Of a stretch of DNA of 64,000 nt, positions 1-11,346 are shown in pieces. This DNA is from Magicicada septendecula. Its lineage: Eukaryota; Arthropoda; Insecta; Hemiptera; Cicadidae. The translations under genes and the position numbers were made by a program. The DNA lies in the NCBI GenBank assembly GCA_034769895.1, contig CM068370.1, positions 37,785,031-37,849,030 of the forward strand. The letters run 5' to 3'. The notes beneath the pieces were generated by a model, which saw only the letters and a list, made by a program, of their open reading frames with translations, did not search any database and was not told where the DNA came from. Positions within the stretch are counted from its first letter, which is position 1, and every line of letters begins with the position of its first letter.

Positions 1-1003
1 TACTTGTACTGCTACTGCTCCTACTGCTTATGCTACTGCTGCTGCTGCTGCTGCTACTGCTACTTCTACTGCTACTGCTACTGCTCCTGCTACTGCTACT
101 GCTACTGCTACTGCTGCTGCTACTGCTACTGCTACTGCTACTGCTGCTGCTACTACTACTGCTACTGCTGCTGCTGCTGCTGCTACTGCTACTGCTACTG
201 CTGCTGCTGCTGCTGCTGCTACTGCTACTGCTACTGCTACTGCTACTGCTGCTGCTACTGCTACTGCTACTGCTACTGCTGCTGCTACTACTACTGCTAC
301 TGCTGCTGCTGCTGCTACTGCTACTGCTACTGCTGCTGCTGCTGCTGCTGCTACTGCTACTGCTGCTGCTACTGCTGCTGCTGCTACTTGTACTGCTGGT
401 GCTACTGCTGCTGCTGCTGCTACTGCTCCTGCTACTGCTGCTGCTACTGCTACTGCTGCTGCTACTGCTTCTGCTACTACTGCTGCTGCTGCTGCTGCTA
501 CAGCTACTGCTCCTGCTACTGCTACTGCTACTGCTGCTGCTACTGCTCCTACTGCTACTGCTACTGCTGCTGCTGCTGCTGCTACTGCTACTTCTACTGC
601 TACTGCTACTGCTCCTGCTACTGCTACTGCTACTGCTACTGCTGCTGCTACTGCTACTGCTACTGCTACTGCTGCTGCTACTACTACTGCTACTGCTGCT
701 GCTGCTACTGCTACTGCTACTGCTGCTGCTGCTGCTGCTACTGCTACTGCTGCTGCTACTGCTGCTGCTGCTACTTGTACTGCTGGTGCTACTGCTGCTG
801 CTGCTGCTACTGCTCCTGCTACTACTACTGCTACTGCTACTGCTGCTGCTGCTGCTACTGCTACTGCTACTGCTGCTGCTGCTGCTACTGCTGCTGCTGC
901 CACTGCTACTGCTGCTGCTACTGCTGCTGCTACTGCTGCTGCTACTGCTCCTGCTACTGCTTCTGCTACTGCTACTGCTACTGCTGCTGCTACTGCTACT
1001 GCT

Positions 1004-1034
<31 letters not shown>

Positions 1035-1102
1035 CTACTGCTGCTGCTACTGCTGCTACTGCTACTGCTACTGCTGCTGCTACTGCTGCTGCTGCTACTG
1101 CT

Positions 1103-1133
<31 letters not shown>

Positions 1134-1161
1134 CTACTGCTACTGCTACTGCTACTGCTAG
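1..1161. repeat. CTG/CTA trinucleotide array
   Basis: About 1.16 kb of almost pure trinucleotides, mainly CTG and CTA with rare CTC, CTT and GTA variants. It runs off the left edge, so its full length is unknown. Every frame is open for long stretches (poly-Leu, poly-Cys/Tyr, and poly-Ala/Val on the other strand) only because of the repeat; there is no sign of a real protein. Variant triplets recur in blocks: the pattern near 60-190 reappears near 580-700 and that near 385-425 near 770-815, so segments of the array were duplicated in addition to single-triplet slippage. Confidence 0.97.
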
Positions 1162-1545
1162 TGTAATACTGTAGTAGTATAACAAGTCAAATTCTCTCCA
1201 AAGCTGTTTTCAACACGTGTAATATTTTAACTCGTACTAAATTATTACGTTGGTGCAACGGCCTTTGGAGATTTAAAAGTAGCCGTTTATAAAGCCTCTG
1301 GAGATATTTATAAAGTACCTGTTAAATCAAAAACGCTAAATTCTTTATTTCAAGTGTTACTGTGTTAGAAGCATTGTATAGCACATTAAACGTTATGTTT
1401 TCCTCAACCATGGCTTTTATTTATTTCAGCAGTAAACTAAAAACCGTTATCACCTAACCTCACGAATGAAAACATCACATATTTTCGCTTTGCATAAAGT
1501 AATAGGACAATTTACAATTAGTACACTTCTTCTTTTCCACATCGT

Positions 1546-1973
1546 AATATATTGATACAATCGCATATTATATAAAACATCGACAATGTACTGCAGGAAT
1601 GTACAGTTCCGATGCCGCTAAATAGTTTTTGTTTATTTACTTGTTACTATGGTAATTAATTCTGGTCTCCATGGTGTTGTTGACATCTTTAGTAGTAGTA
1701 TTTAATATATTTCATTACTTATATTCATTGTATCATCAGAAATAGTATAAACATAAATTTTATAATAGTTTAAAACAGTTACAAAATATATAGACGTATC
1801 TGTATACAAAATTACAAAATATATTGATACAATTGTATATTAAAAATATTAAAAACTGCAGGAACGGATAAAGGTACAGTTCCGATGTTGCTAAATATCA
1901 TTCGTTTATTTACTTGTTACTATGGTAATTAATTCTCTTCTCCGTGGACTTGTTGACATCTTTATACGCGTCA
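1546..1973. repeat. Direct duplication, ~150-bp arms
   Basis: Segments 1546-1691 and 1817-1973 are diverged direct copies. Both start with a shared ATATTGATACAA block, continue through a GTACAGTTCCGATG block and end at TTGACATCTTT. A ~125-bp AT-rich spacer separates them. No coding content or terminal repeats were seen. It may be an old tandem duplication or two nested copies of one element. Confidence 0.75.
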
Positions 1974-2145
1974 ACGAGAAGGCATAATTAAAAGGGCCTA
2001 AATCGTGCGAACGGGGCAAAATATCAAATTCCAAGTTAGGCAGTGTTTTTCGCCTTGTGTGAAAGGCTAACTGTGCAAAATTTGGTGGCAATCGGTGCAA
2101 CGGTGTGGATTTGTATTCAGTACACAAAAATCCTTAGACATTGAG

Positions 2146-2148
<3 letters not shown>

Positions 2149-2174
<26 letters not shown>
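2149..2174. repeat. (TA)n microsatellite
   Basis: A short perfect TA run. The flanking 1162-3040 region otherwise shows no gene that I can support. Confidence 0.9.
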
Positions 2175-2176
<2 letters not shown>

Positions 2177-3045
2177 TAATACTCATTACTCATTAGGTTG
2201 CTACTCATACATAAGGTTTATCATAACATTCATACAACCACACGGAGGCATAGGCACAGTTTTACTTCAATTAAACGAGAAAATGGAAACAATCAGGAAA
2301 GTGAACGTAATGCCGTCAGCACACACGCAGACGAACACACATTAAACGGCGGGTATCATCGCCAGTTAGTGGCCTGCGAAACACAATGAAGTTTTCTGAT
2401 CACGTAACTTATTACAAGGCAGAGAGTGACGCTTTCTAATGTGTAGTTATGGAAGATATTTCTCCGCAACCGAGGAAATCAACGGCGCACACGGTGTTAT
2501 CCAATACGCTGTGTGTAGACATGTCGCTTTGACATATTTTCCGTACAGCATAATGACGCTGCTGGCTGCTCACCGTGGAGAAAAACTCTCATTAGTTGCA
2601 TCCATTAATGCAACCTCTGCACGTACCACATCTTATCTGTGTTCGCGTACACGTAGTTAATACACGTAGTGATCGGCTGGTTAGTTTCGTTAACTGATGA
2701 TCCAACATGAACTTCCAAAGCAGCCGGTGGATAAACACAGCGTTATACTCCGCCATATGTTGTGGGGATCGCAGGAACATCGAATCGTTCCAAGCTGTAG
2801 CGGCGACGAAAGGGGTGTTATCGAGGTGCGCTCCGCCGATGCTCAATAAAATGTGGGGATTGTCCCAACTAGCGGTGGCGGATTATCCATAACGCTAGGG
2901 TATGCTGCAGCACCGGGGACGTGGGCCACACCTGTCAGAGGGGGCACCACCCAACTGAACTGACTAAGCGAAGTAAAGCTTACGATCAAATTAAGCAATT
3001 GTTTGGCTTTATTAACATGGTTAATAATTAACAAAGTTATTAACC

Positions 3046-3461
3046 ATGGAGAGTGTCGAGTTGGAAAATCGAGCAAAATCTTTTATAGAAGTTTACTCGA
3101 ACGATCTGAATAACGATCTTCTAGTAGAATTGAAGCACATTGTGCCATGAGTAAGAGAGAAGTCAAGAGAGAAGTTTTTTTTCCAAATCGTTCGATTAAA
3201 GATGATAGAGTCCCTGGTACTACAGTTTGTCCGCTCAGATTATTAAACTGGATTATTGGCTGCAAAATGATTGATGTATTTCAAAATATGTACATCGCTT
3301 AACGCCTGCTCTTGACGATTCCAATAGCCAACTGCGAATCTGAAAGGTCATTTTCTATATTAAAACCTACACAACTACGGAAGATAAGAGATTACCTTCG
3401 TTAGCAAGCTTGAATATTGAAAACGGGATACTTGAATCGCTCGATTTAGAAGAAATTTCAA
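3046..3461 (+). pseudogene. hAT transposase C-terminal relic
   Basis: Remnant of the C-terminal dimerisation region of a hAT transposase (ZMYM1-like group). A readable stretch begins MESVELENRAKSF. After stops and a frameshift it gives IDVFQNMYIA, stop, RLLLTIPIANCESERSFS, then a piece reading SLNIENGILESLDLEEI. The order 'IPI-A-ESERSFS ... L-IE ... LDLEEI' is the hallmark of the hAT C-terminus, which mediates transposase dimerisation. At least three stops and one frameshift make it inactive. No terminal repeats could be paired with confidence, although a hAT-like 'GGTGGCGGATTA' sequence lies at about 2874. Confidence 0.75.
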
Positions 3462-5570
3462 CTTTGTCGTGTTTACTTGCGGCGGAACTGCTACTTGCCA
3501 CGTTCCGTACGAGGCCTTTAAGTGTTTCCACCATTTTCAAGTCCTAAACCACGACATTTTGAAGGGGGGTACAAGTAATACTGGAAGAGGCAAAATGAAT
3601 ATCAGAATTTTTTCTTTGAGTGGCACAGTACAAAATTTAACAATTCCTGAGATAGGTGTCCAATGAGATGTGGGGGGGGGCCCACTCTGATGCTACCATA
3701 AGGTACCACGCAGTTCTAATCCGTCCCTGCCAAATAGAAGGGTCGAGGTGTCCCGGCGTTCAGATGTAGAGGTGCTCCGATTCAAAGCGCTCAAGATTTA
3801 ATTTGCCTTCCCTTATCACCTTTGTAGGCGGCTCACGCAACATTTTGTTCGCTTCTCGCAACACGTTGTTCAGGATATACACGCTGTGTAGACCGAGACG
3901 CGATTCGTGATTATGCTCGCCAACAGTATACTAAACAGCGATTCACCCGTGCCAGCTGTAAAAAAGGACAGCATCATCATCTTTGCAACACGGTGTATGC
4001 AAAGCGCTGCCTGTTCCGTCTCCAAAAATCCTCCAGCCATCTCTTCCTGAGTTTACCCACACACCTGTGTCCTATAGGTTTGTACTTCCAGATTTGTTTG
4101 GCCGGTCTGGAATCTGACATCCTTTCTAAGCGTTATTTCCATCGTTGTTTGTCTTCTTCTGCTTCTCCTTTAGGTTATATAAACCTGTTCCGGCACCCAT
4201 CTCATCGTCGGACGACCCACGTCTCTTCTACCAACGGTAATTCAATGCCGCTTCCGGCAACCGAGGCTGCTTTGGGTACCAAAAGTATTTCAAAGTTTTA
4301 CGTGAACAGGTTACTGGCCTGTTGCACAACCCCTTACCAGGGGGACCAGAGGCTTTTCTGTCAGGGTTACTATACCTTTGCCGAAAGACCCCGTTTTGGG
4401 GCGCAGGAGATTCGCCCTCACTATTCTCTTTCTGAGATAGGATTTGTTGGCTTTGTATCAGTTATTCTGATACTGAACGTTTCTTAGTATTCCCAGTGCT
4501 CACCTATCGGCAGCAGTGAGCACTCTAAGATCCTAAGCCACCCAGAATTAAGAATTCAGAATTGAAAAAGGAAGACACCCTAGCCCTCGATTACTCTAAT
4601 AGCGTCGGAGTCAGAAAAGTACAACAGGAAGTCAAGAGAGACTGAAGGAAGGGATCTCACCCAAGACAAGTTGAAGCAACGTGAGAATCCAGCTAGGGCA
4701 CATCGGGATTGCCAACGCGTATCCACAAGGTGTGGACCCCTGATGTTACCGTCGTTTGTAATCTTTTAATTTTTCATTCCAATTATAACTTGTAACTCTT
4801 CTCTTATAGACTCATTTCTTATATGGTCAAGTTTAGAACACTATTTAACTCCTCTTAAGGAGGACCTGTTTTTTCGTTGTTGTCCACCGTGAACAAGTTA
4901 ACCATACAACTCTTCACTGAGCATCGTCATTTTTGCCCATTCTCATTCTTCGCACTCTTTCTGTATTTGAAACCCTACTCATTAATTAAAAACTTTCCGA
5001 CTTAACATAAAAACACGTTGAAACACTTTGTAACTCACAAATCACTCATTGTACTAAATCACTCGACGTACAAAAACAAATTAAGACAATAAATGTTTTC
5101 CGTAAATGGGTCACTGGTGAGTTTCGGGGTGGTGTGTGGTGAACAGCGATTTCTATACGTTATTGTCTGTTGAGACTCAAACTCTGGAAGAACCCTGCCG
5201 GAATGCCCCGTCGCTAACTGTGCGGGCGCTTCGTTTGCGGTCCTTTACCTGACTCCTCTGAGCACTGGCGCACCTCGACCCCTCGGGGTCCCGTATAATC
5301 CCTTTAAGAACTTTTTGACCATCAGCGGACTTCGTCCCTACCCGAAAAAGATGTTGCTGGAGCAGTACTTGAAGCGAAGGGAAGTACTAATACTACAGTT
5401 GATGCTGGCAGATGTAAAGTTGGAAGACGGGCCAGCATTGTTTCGGATACCCTATCAAGATAACAAACTGATGTCCTACGATCAAGAGGACTGAAGACTA
5501 AATTTAATTAATATTGTAACAAATGCTAATATTTACTATAGTATTTACGTTATGGTCCGATATATCCTCC
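3462..5570. other. No recognised gene
   Basis: Locally more GC-rich than its surroundings. It contains two moderate open frames: 3993-4487 (164 codons) and an ATG-less frame 5174-5494 (106 codons). Neither shows a domain or motif that I recognise, so neither is called as a gene. An 8-G run lies near 3672. Confidence 0.5.
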
Positions 5571-5575
5571 AGGCA

Positions 5576-6162
5576 GTTAATGAATATAACTATCTAGGAA
5601 GTAAAATCACAAGTGATGGACGTAGCAGTAAGGAAATAATAAGCAGAATTAACCAGGCTAAAATTGCTTTCAACAAACAGCAGGAAATCTCTTCACTTCA
5701 AACACTATCAGCCTAAAAATAAGGAATAATCTAGTAAAGACATACGTGTGGAGTGTTGCCCTATACGGGGGCGAATCTTGGACAATTGGAGAAAGTGACA
5801 AGAAAAGACTCCAAGCATTTGAGAAGACCTGGTGCTACAGAAGAATATTCAAGATAAACTGGAGGGAGAAGATGACGAATGAAGAAGTATTTAGAAGAGC
5901 TCAGGAGGAGAAGAGCTTTCTACGAAATTTAAAAGGCAGAAGAGTTACGTTTATAGGGCATATACTACGACACAATGGGTTGGTTAGGAGAATAATAATG
6001 GAAGGAACAATTGAAGGGAAGAATCACAGAGGACGACTCCATTTAGACTACATGAAACAGTTTATGGTCGATATGAACTGCAGATCATATTGTGAGTCAA
6101 AATGAAAAGCAGAGAAGCGTGAAGAATGGCGAGCTGCTGCCAACCAGCCTACGGGATGCTAA
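5576..6162 (+). pseudogene. LINE reverse transcriptase C-terminal relic
   Basis: C-terminal part (thumb and tail, after the catalytic site) of an ORF2 polyprotein from a non-LTR retrotransposon. It reads NEYNYLGSKITSDG, then after a frameshift near 5685 TSNTISLKIRNNLVKTY-VWSVALYGGESWTI, then RRIFKINWREKMTNEE and RRVTFIGHILRHNG. An in-frame TGA at 6103-6105 interrupts the tail, which continues EEWRAAANQPTGC to a stop at 6160. The 'YLG', 'LYG-E-WT' and 'GHILRH' signatures are standard for this region of LINE proteins. The RT catalytic part is absent, as expected for a 5'-truncated insertion. The exact clade is uncertain. Confidence 0.9.
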
Positions 6163-6889
6163 CCCAGTAGAAAGGTCCGATATAGGTGTTGCAACAAAGA
6201 AATAAAAAGTGTAACAGGAGGAAGACTTTTGTCTACAAGACGTCTAATGTAAGAATGCTACAGAGTTTGTTGGCCGTACGGTATTGAAGCGGTAAGTCAT
6301 CGACCTACTACAACGACAAAATCCACGATAAGGTTAGAACCGAAGTAGAAGTAGACGGCAGTAGGAAGTAGAAAGGAAGTAGACTCGCGTGTGAATCTGC
6401 TCCGTCAGCAACGTTTCCATCTACTCATCTGAAAAATCAGATTTATATTTAATACTGTACTTTCACTCCACAACTACTCCAAACCTGCAAAGATTGTTTA
6501 AGAATGTTTTTATACTAGTAGAAAACAAGAGAAATTTCAAAAAAAAAAAGAACAAACCACCACGCAGGAGGATTACAAGTAATAATAAATTGTGGCTTAA
6601 ATAAGAAACGCATGTTAAACTTTTAAAAATGAAAGTCCGCATCACCAGAGGACCCCCCAGAAGTATTAAAATACAGCACATACGCATTACATCACCATCT
6701 AAAGGTTTGTTTCAAAAGTATGTAAAAGAATCAGAGAATCGCCATTAATGAAGAATATCGTATGCAACCAATACGCATAAACCAGACTACCTTCGGTTAT
6801 TAATGAAGATAACCGATTATTGATTATGCGTTCATCGATTATCCGTTAACTATATTGTAAGCGACACATTCAATTACAATTCAAACAAA

Positions 6890-6940
6890 CCTCTGATGAT
6901 ACAGAACAATACAGAATACCATTGTGAAACGTGCGACAGG
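6890..6940 (+). ncRNA. Hammerhead-like motif, CGTGCG subtype
   Basis: CCT, then core CTGATGA, a 26-nt variable segment, GAAA, CGTGCG, and AC-AGG. CCT and AGG could form stem I, and CGTGCG could form a two-pair stem III. The cleavage dinucleotide position reads AC where hammerheads need U-H, so this copy is probably dead. It resembles the copy at 43210-43248 in the core and in upstream ATCGATTAT blocks. This is a motif match by eye only. Confidence 0.4.
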
Positions 6941-7098
6941 TAACAATAAACCTACTTGCCGTGTATTTATTTGAAGATATTACAATTAAAGAAGAGTAGA
7001 ACTTACTACCTCAGTGAATAGAGTTTATTGAAAAGATCTCAAAAAAAATTGGACGTAAATACCAAAGTACGGTAATTTAATGGCAAGTAGAATTTGAA

Positions 7099-7446
7099 GC
7101 AACAAGATCGACATACATCGTAGATTTTCCTTGCAACAAGATCGACATACATCGTAGATTTTCCTTGCAACAAGATCGACAATACATCGTAGATTCTTCA
7201 AGCAACAAGATCGACAATACATCGTAGATTCTCCAAGCAACAAGATCGACAATACATCGTAGATTCCCCTTGCAACAAGATCGACAATACATCGTAGACT
7301 CTCCTTGCAACAAGATCGACAATACATCGTAGATTCTCCAAGCAACAAGATCGACAATACATCGTAGATTCTCCAAGCAACAAGATCGACAATACATCGT
7401 AGATTCCCCTTGCAACAAGATCGACAATACATCGTAGATTCTCCTT
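7099..7446. repeat. 35-bp minisatellite, 10 copies
   Basis: Ten head-to-tail units, the first two of 34 bp and the rest 35 bp, starting at 7099, 7133, 7167 and every 35 bp to 7412. The unit starts GCAACAAGATCGAC and ends with TTCTCC plus either TT or AA. The TT and AA variants alternate in blocks, indicating multi-unit duplication. The repeat keeps several minus-strand frames open (CIVDLVA repeats), which I do not regard as a gene. Confidence 0.95.
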
Positions 7447-7968
7447 GACTAATTAATAGAGAAGACGGTTGCACGTTATCAACAAATCCACCTGCTTTTG
7501 TGGTCGTGATGAAACCAAATGGTAGGGTTCTTTTTTATAGAGAAAGTTTAGCAATCTCTTGATATTACCAACATTGATGTCGAAATCTGTCAAAATATTC
7601 TACTATCGCTCATCAGCGACGAAAAAAAATTCTGTGCCAAGTGATTGGAAAGAATGGAGAAAGATTCAAAACCTGTAAATGTCGGATAAACGTTGGACGA
7701 TGTAAATTAACATGTGATTAGTTGTGAGTTGTGTTACGCAGAGTCCAGCCAGCGAGTTTGAAGCTGTGTGCCGTTCTCCGAATGATAAGTGTGTACAAGT
7801 ATAGAATACGTTCGGAAACTGCTCACGAATGCAAAAAGGTCTTATATATCAGCATCAGATATAAATTGTTGAAATTATCACTGCAAGCCGGGTTTAACAC
7901 TTGTCGTGGCATGTCATTGTAACGGTTGCCGGAACATTGTTAGAGCGTGGTTCGCAGTTCTCGTCATT

Positions 7969-8011
7969 GACAAACGTTTCGGCCCCAGCATCGGAGACCA
8001 TCATCAGTGTC
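7969..8011 (-). ncRNA. Hammerhead-like motif (copy H)
   Basis: On the minus strand: GACA, core CTGATGA, 20-nt segment, GAAAC, GTT, TGTC. GACA/TGTC gives a perfect 4-bp stem I. Within the 20-nt segment GGTC/GGCC gives a 4-bp stem II (one G-U pair). Stem III is only the palindrome ACGT, as in hammerheads proposed to act as dimers. Cleavage would follow GUU. Upstream minus-strand sequence (ACACCGTGCC) is shared with copies E and F. Confidence 0.55.
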
Positions 8012-8145
8012 TAGATTGGCACGGTGTCTGCCAATTCGTGTCACATATGAGGTAGAGACTGTGTGTTTTGCCTGAGAAGGCCCACTTTTATTAACTTTTC
8101 TACCAGCACGATGTAAGCTGGAAATCAGCATCAAGTGCTATCTGT

Positions 8146-8418
8146 TTGACTTGGGAGAACACAGTATGCCATATCCTATTCAATAGGAGGCGTTCTCCCC
8201 TTCGATTCATCGCCAAAACCCCTTATCGGATCCCTTTTCGTCTTCTGAGAAGTGGACTCGGTGCCCGCTCCTTGGATGACACCGTGCGGCGACTTGCACG
8301 TAGATTTTATGTCCTAGCGGCAAGAACCCAGGCAGACCCCCGCTTAGCCGGCCTTGGCTAGTACCGTCCACGACCGGGTGACTCTTGGAAACGGCCTAGT
8401 ACGAGCATACCGTTGTAA
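8146..8418 (+). pseudogene. Jockey-like LINE C-terminal relic
   Basis: C-terminal tail of a Jockey-type non-LTR retrotransposon protein. It reads FRLLRSGLGARSLDDTVRR and RRFYVLAARTQADPRLAGLG, then a TAG, then YRPRPGDSWKR to a TAA at 8416-8418. The same family occurs at 32211-32657, where the equivalent end reads GRYRIRPGDSWKRRR. The 'L-R-LG-RSLDE--RRL-R-FY' pattern is the usual end of Jockey ORF2. It is 5'-truncated and carries at least one premature stop. The following GC-richer sequence to about 8640 may be its 3' UTR. Confidence 0.8.
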
Positions 8419-9175
8419 CAGTCCCTAAATAAATATTCCGTTTTGGACCGGACCACAAGGCAGTAGCTCCTTCGGGAAGCTCGGAACGCTTACACTAAAG
8501 GGACGTCTCGAACGCACATCCCTACAGCTCTGACGGCGGCCTCCGATTCATCGTGACGGAACCGTGTTTGATGATTTCGACGTGGGCAGCCGTGGGTAGT
8601 AGGCACTCTCCTCAGACCATCAGCGTTGGAGCATCAGCATGCTCGACAAGAACTTGCATATCATACATAAAGCTGCCAATAAAATTAATTGCGTTGGTAA
8701 CAGTTACGGGATAGTAGTCTCTAATTCAGTAAGTAGAAAAGTTCACAAAAAAATGCAATAGATACATGCATGGAGTTGAATGGCAGATTAGTATCCAAGT
8801 GAAAAGGTTGACAATAGATACTATGTTCTCCCTCAGGTAACCGAGATGAATACAGCACTTGGTCACGAAATTTAACCGCTTCACAGTGTTCGGGAACGAA
8901 ATAACTTTATTCGCCTTTTACGATATGTGTGGTTTTGGCTTCACGAATTATTATTTTTCTAATCCGCGTTTTCTCACTTTACAATGCAACGCAAAATAGA
9001 AAGGTATGCAAGGTTAAAACATTAACGTATAGTCGACTAACACAAATATTTATTTTTTGACAGATATAGCACTTCATTAGTTCTTAGAGAATTCATACAG
9101 ACAGATTAGTTCATTAAAGATTTGTACTTTAGGTGGTAGGAAACGGGTAAGAGACGATGAAAGTTAAGGACGGTG

Positions 9176-9222
9176 TTCTCAGACGTTTCGGCCTCACCTC
9201 TGAAGGACATCTTCAGGGAAAA
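9176..9222 (-). ncRNA. Hammerhead-like motif (copy E)
   Basis: Minus strand: TTTTCC, core CTGAAGA, 20-nt segment ending GAGGCC, GAAAC, GTC, TGAGAA. The outer T-rich strand can pair with TGAGAA except at the two positions next to the core. The palindrome CCACAGTACTGTGG lies upstream at 9260-9273. It forms a head-to-head pair with copy F. Confidence 0.5.
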
Positions 9223-9321
9223 ACGGTTCTAATAAAACTGGCACGGTGTTCGTCAGTAACCACAGTACTGTGGCAAAAAAATATGGGATAGTAGTAGTTA
9301 CAATATTGCAGTTGGTGCTGT

Positions 9322-9627
9322 GGTATAACGAGAGCAGACCGAATAACAAACGAGGAGATCAGAAGTAGAATGGAAACGGAAAGAAGTGTAATTGCCTACA
9401 TCGAAGAAAATAGATTGGTGTGGTACGGTCTCGTACGGAGAGCCCAAAATAGGTGAATTAACAAAGTGACGGAATGAAGTCCATTAGGAAGGAGAAAAAG
9501 GGGAAGACCGAGAAGATCTTGGAGGGACGAAGTGGATGAATCTATGCAACGTATAGGACTTGAGGAAGGACAATGGGAACATCGGGAGAATTGGAAAGCC
9601 AGGTTGAAGGAAGGGAGACGGCACTAG
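9322..9627 (+). pseudogene. LINE RT C-terminal relic
   Basis: Tail of a non-LTR retrotransposon protein: GITRADRITNEEIRSRM, NRLVWYGLVRRAQNR, two in-frame stops, LGRRKRGRPRRSWRDEVDE and GQWEHRENWKARLKEGRRH, ending at TAG 9625-9627. The 'GRPRRSW-DEVDE' tail is characteristic of these elements. It sits between the inverted ribozyme-like copies E and F, so it either inserted into that pair or was captured by it. Only the last ~100 codons are present. Confidence 0.85.
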
Positions 9628-9642
9628 CTGTAGTAACCGTAT

Positions 9643-9689
9643 TATATATATATATATATATATATATAGTAGCTACTATATATATATAG
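9643..9689. repeat. (TA)n with palindromic flank
   Basis: A TA run followed by AGTAGCTACT and a second TA run, together a perfect foldback. It lies just 3' of the LINE tail, and may derive from that element's tail. Confidence 0.85.
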
Positions 9690-9796
9690 TAGTTACTAGC
9701 TCAGTAAGTAGAAAAGTTTATAAAAACAAAATAAATAGGCCCTACCTACAGTACTGTGGTTACTGACGAACACCGGGTCAGTTGTATTAAAACCGT

Positions 9797-9843
9797 TTTT
9801 CACTGAAGATGGCATTCAGAGGTGAGGCCGAAACGTCTGAGAA
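9797..9843 (+). ncRNA. Hammerhead-like motif (copy F)
   Basis: TTTTCA, core CTGAAGA, 20-nt segment (GGC...GCC stem II), GAAAC, GTC, TGAGAA. TTTTCA/TGAGAA is a full 6-bp stem I (one G-U). The core letters CUGANGA, GAAA and GUC are all intact, making this the best-preserved copy. A CAGTACTGTGG palindrome half lies about 50 nt upstream, and the shared family tail (GACCGCGGCCCAATAGCCC) follows at about 9872. Confidence 0.6.
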
Positions 9844-9969
9844 TACCATCTGTCAGAATGATAACTATCGTAGACCGCGGCCCAATAGCCCGGCTGTTAA
9901 TGACGCCGCCCGTAAAAGCCTTAGCAATAGGTTAAACGATAATTTAAATGTAGAAAAGAACCCCAAATA

Positions 9970-10357
9970 AAATTGTATAAAACAACGGCAATACCTACAC
10001 TACTGTGTGGTTCTGAAACTTGGGTCATAAAGGAAAAAGATGAACAGAAGATACAAACAGCGGAAATGAAATTTCCGAGATCAATTGAAAGGTGTAACAG
10101 ACGAGATCATATAAGAAATGAGAAGATAAGAAGTGATTTAGATATTTTTTCAGTTAATGAAAGGGTTAAAGAAAATAGAAGAATATGGTTTCAACACATA
10201 GATAGAATGGAAGAAAGTAGCATACCGAAGATAGCGAAAGATTACAACCCTAGAGGCAGAAGAAAAGTCGGTTGACCTAAGAAAAGGTGGACTGTGAAAT
10301 ACGAACAGGCCTCTAAAGACAAAAACCGTTAAAAATAAGATGATGATGATGATGATA
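9970..10357 (+). pseudogene. LINE RT C-terminal relic with (GAT)n tail
   Basis: Reads LYKTTAIPTLLCGSETW, then EMKFPRSIERCNRRDHIRN, then WFQHIDRMEESSIPK, with a premature TGA at 10273 and a final stop at 10330-10332. This is the post-catalytic part of a non-LTR reverse transcriptase. It ends in a (GAT)n tail (10339-10357), as do the relics at 41.7, 50.9, 53.2 and 63.1 kb, so these probably belong to one LINE clade. The RT active site is missing. Confidence 0.9.
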
Positions 10358-10777
10358 ACTGTATGTGTTTCGGATAAACCCGAAGATCGATGTTTGGGAT
10401 AGTCGAGTATTGTTAAAGGGTATGAGGAGAATTTTTGTTAAGCAGATTGACGGGGTTACGTGGCAGATAGTAAGTGAAAATCAGGTAGAGAATGAGGTAG
10501 AGAAGTGTAAATGTATAAATAGTAAACAAGAATAAACAAGGCTTGGAACTAAACTGAGTTCTGGGACTGAACTCAGAAATCAGGAAGTGCATCTTGAAAT
10601 ACGGTGATAAGTTCCGTGTACCAATCCATGCAAGGAAAGAAAGAGAAGTAGTCAACTAATAAGCAGAGGTTTGTCACACAAACGGGTCTTCAGCGGACGT
10701 TACAAAACTTTCGACATATCTGAAACTCAAATGTATTTCTTTATAAATTCCACACAAGCAATTCCGCACAATAATAT
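10358..10777. other. No recognised feature
   Basis: AT-rich sequence between the LINE tail and the solo LTR. The open frame at 10413-10655 (minus) has no recognisable domain. Confidence 0.5.
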
Positions 10778-11302
10778 TGTTACGACGGTCTACTCATCGT
10801 CGTCTGGTACAGTGGAAAACAAAATACAAGACACCAGTTAAGTCACTAATCACCAGCTTTAATTATCACAGTTAAACAGTTCGTAATTAACAACAGAGTC
10901 TCTTACAACAAATCAAATGAAAATTGTTCACACGTAATAAAATGTCAACTAATATAAAACACAATTGTATTACAATTATACCGCCCGATTATAAAACACA
11001 ACACTTCGCCACAATAACCGCTTGAATGCACAAAGTAATCACTTGTAATCGCCCGACAATAAACTAAACTAAGGCCGCTGCCGCCTAGTATTTATACTCC
11101 GTTCACAGACCAGACCATTCCACAACTACGCGTTATCTCTGCACTACGATATAATTAATTCCGGCCTTGACACAGTCAGCGAGGCTGGCGGCGTCTAGAA
11201 AAATCTCGCAAGCGCATGTTGAAATCACGTACGCCACAACATTCAGCCGGATTCCAATGGATCGTTCGACAAACACGTAGATTGTTCTGTGATGTCGTAA
11301 CA
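10778..11302. mobile_element. Solo LTR, 525 bp
   Basis: Begins TGTTACGAC and ends GTCGTAACA, a perfect 9-bp terminal inversion with canonical TG...CA ends. Identical ATAT tetranucleotides flank it at 10774-10777 and 11303-11306, giving a 4-bp target-site duplication. A TATA-like TATTTATA lies near 11088, downstream of AT-rich sequence. Length, TG/CA termini and duplication fit an insect LTR retrotransposon (Gypsy-like by duplication size) reduced to one LTR by recombination. No internal gag/pol is present, and orientation cannot be fixed. Confidence 0.8.
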
Positions 11303-11346
11303 ATATGATCAAACTGAGTTCTTATGTTTTCACGGCGGGCGTCAGT

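Noticed and set aside
4-1185. ~380-codon poly-Leu, poly-Cys/Tyr and poly-Ala/Val frames
   Set aside because: Pure consequence of the CTG/CTA array; no other codons or flanking gene structure.
2874-3690. Complete hAT element around the 3046-3461 relic
   Set aside because: A hAT-like left end can be imagined, but no inverted right end or 8-bp duplication was found.
3993-4487. 164-codon open frame as a host gene
   Set aside because: No domain, no splice structure and no similarity that I recognise; left as unassigned.
7099-7446. Possible CRISPR array
   Set aside because: Units are directly adjacent with no unique spacers, and the window is eukaryotic.
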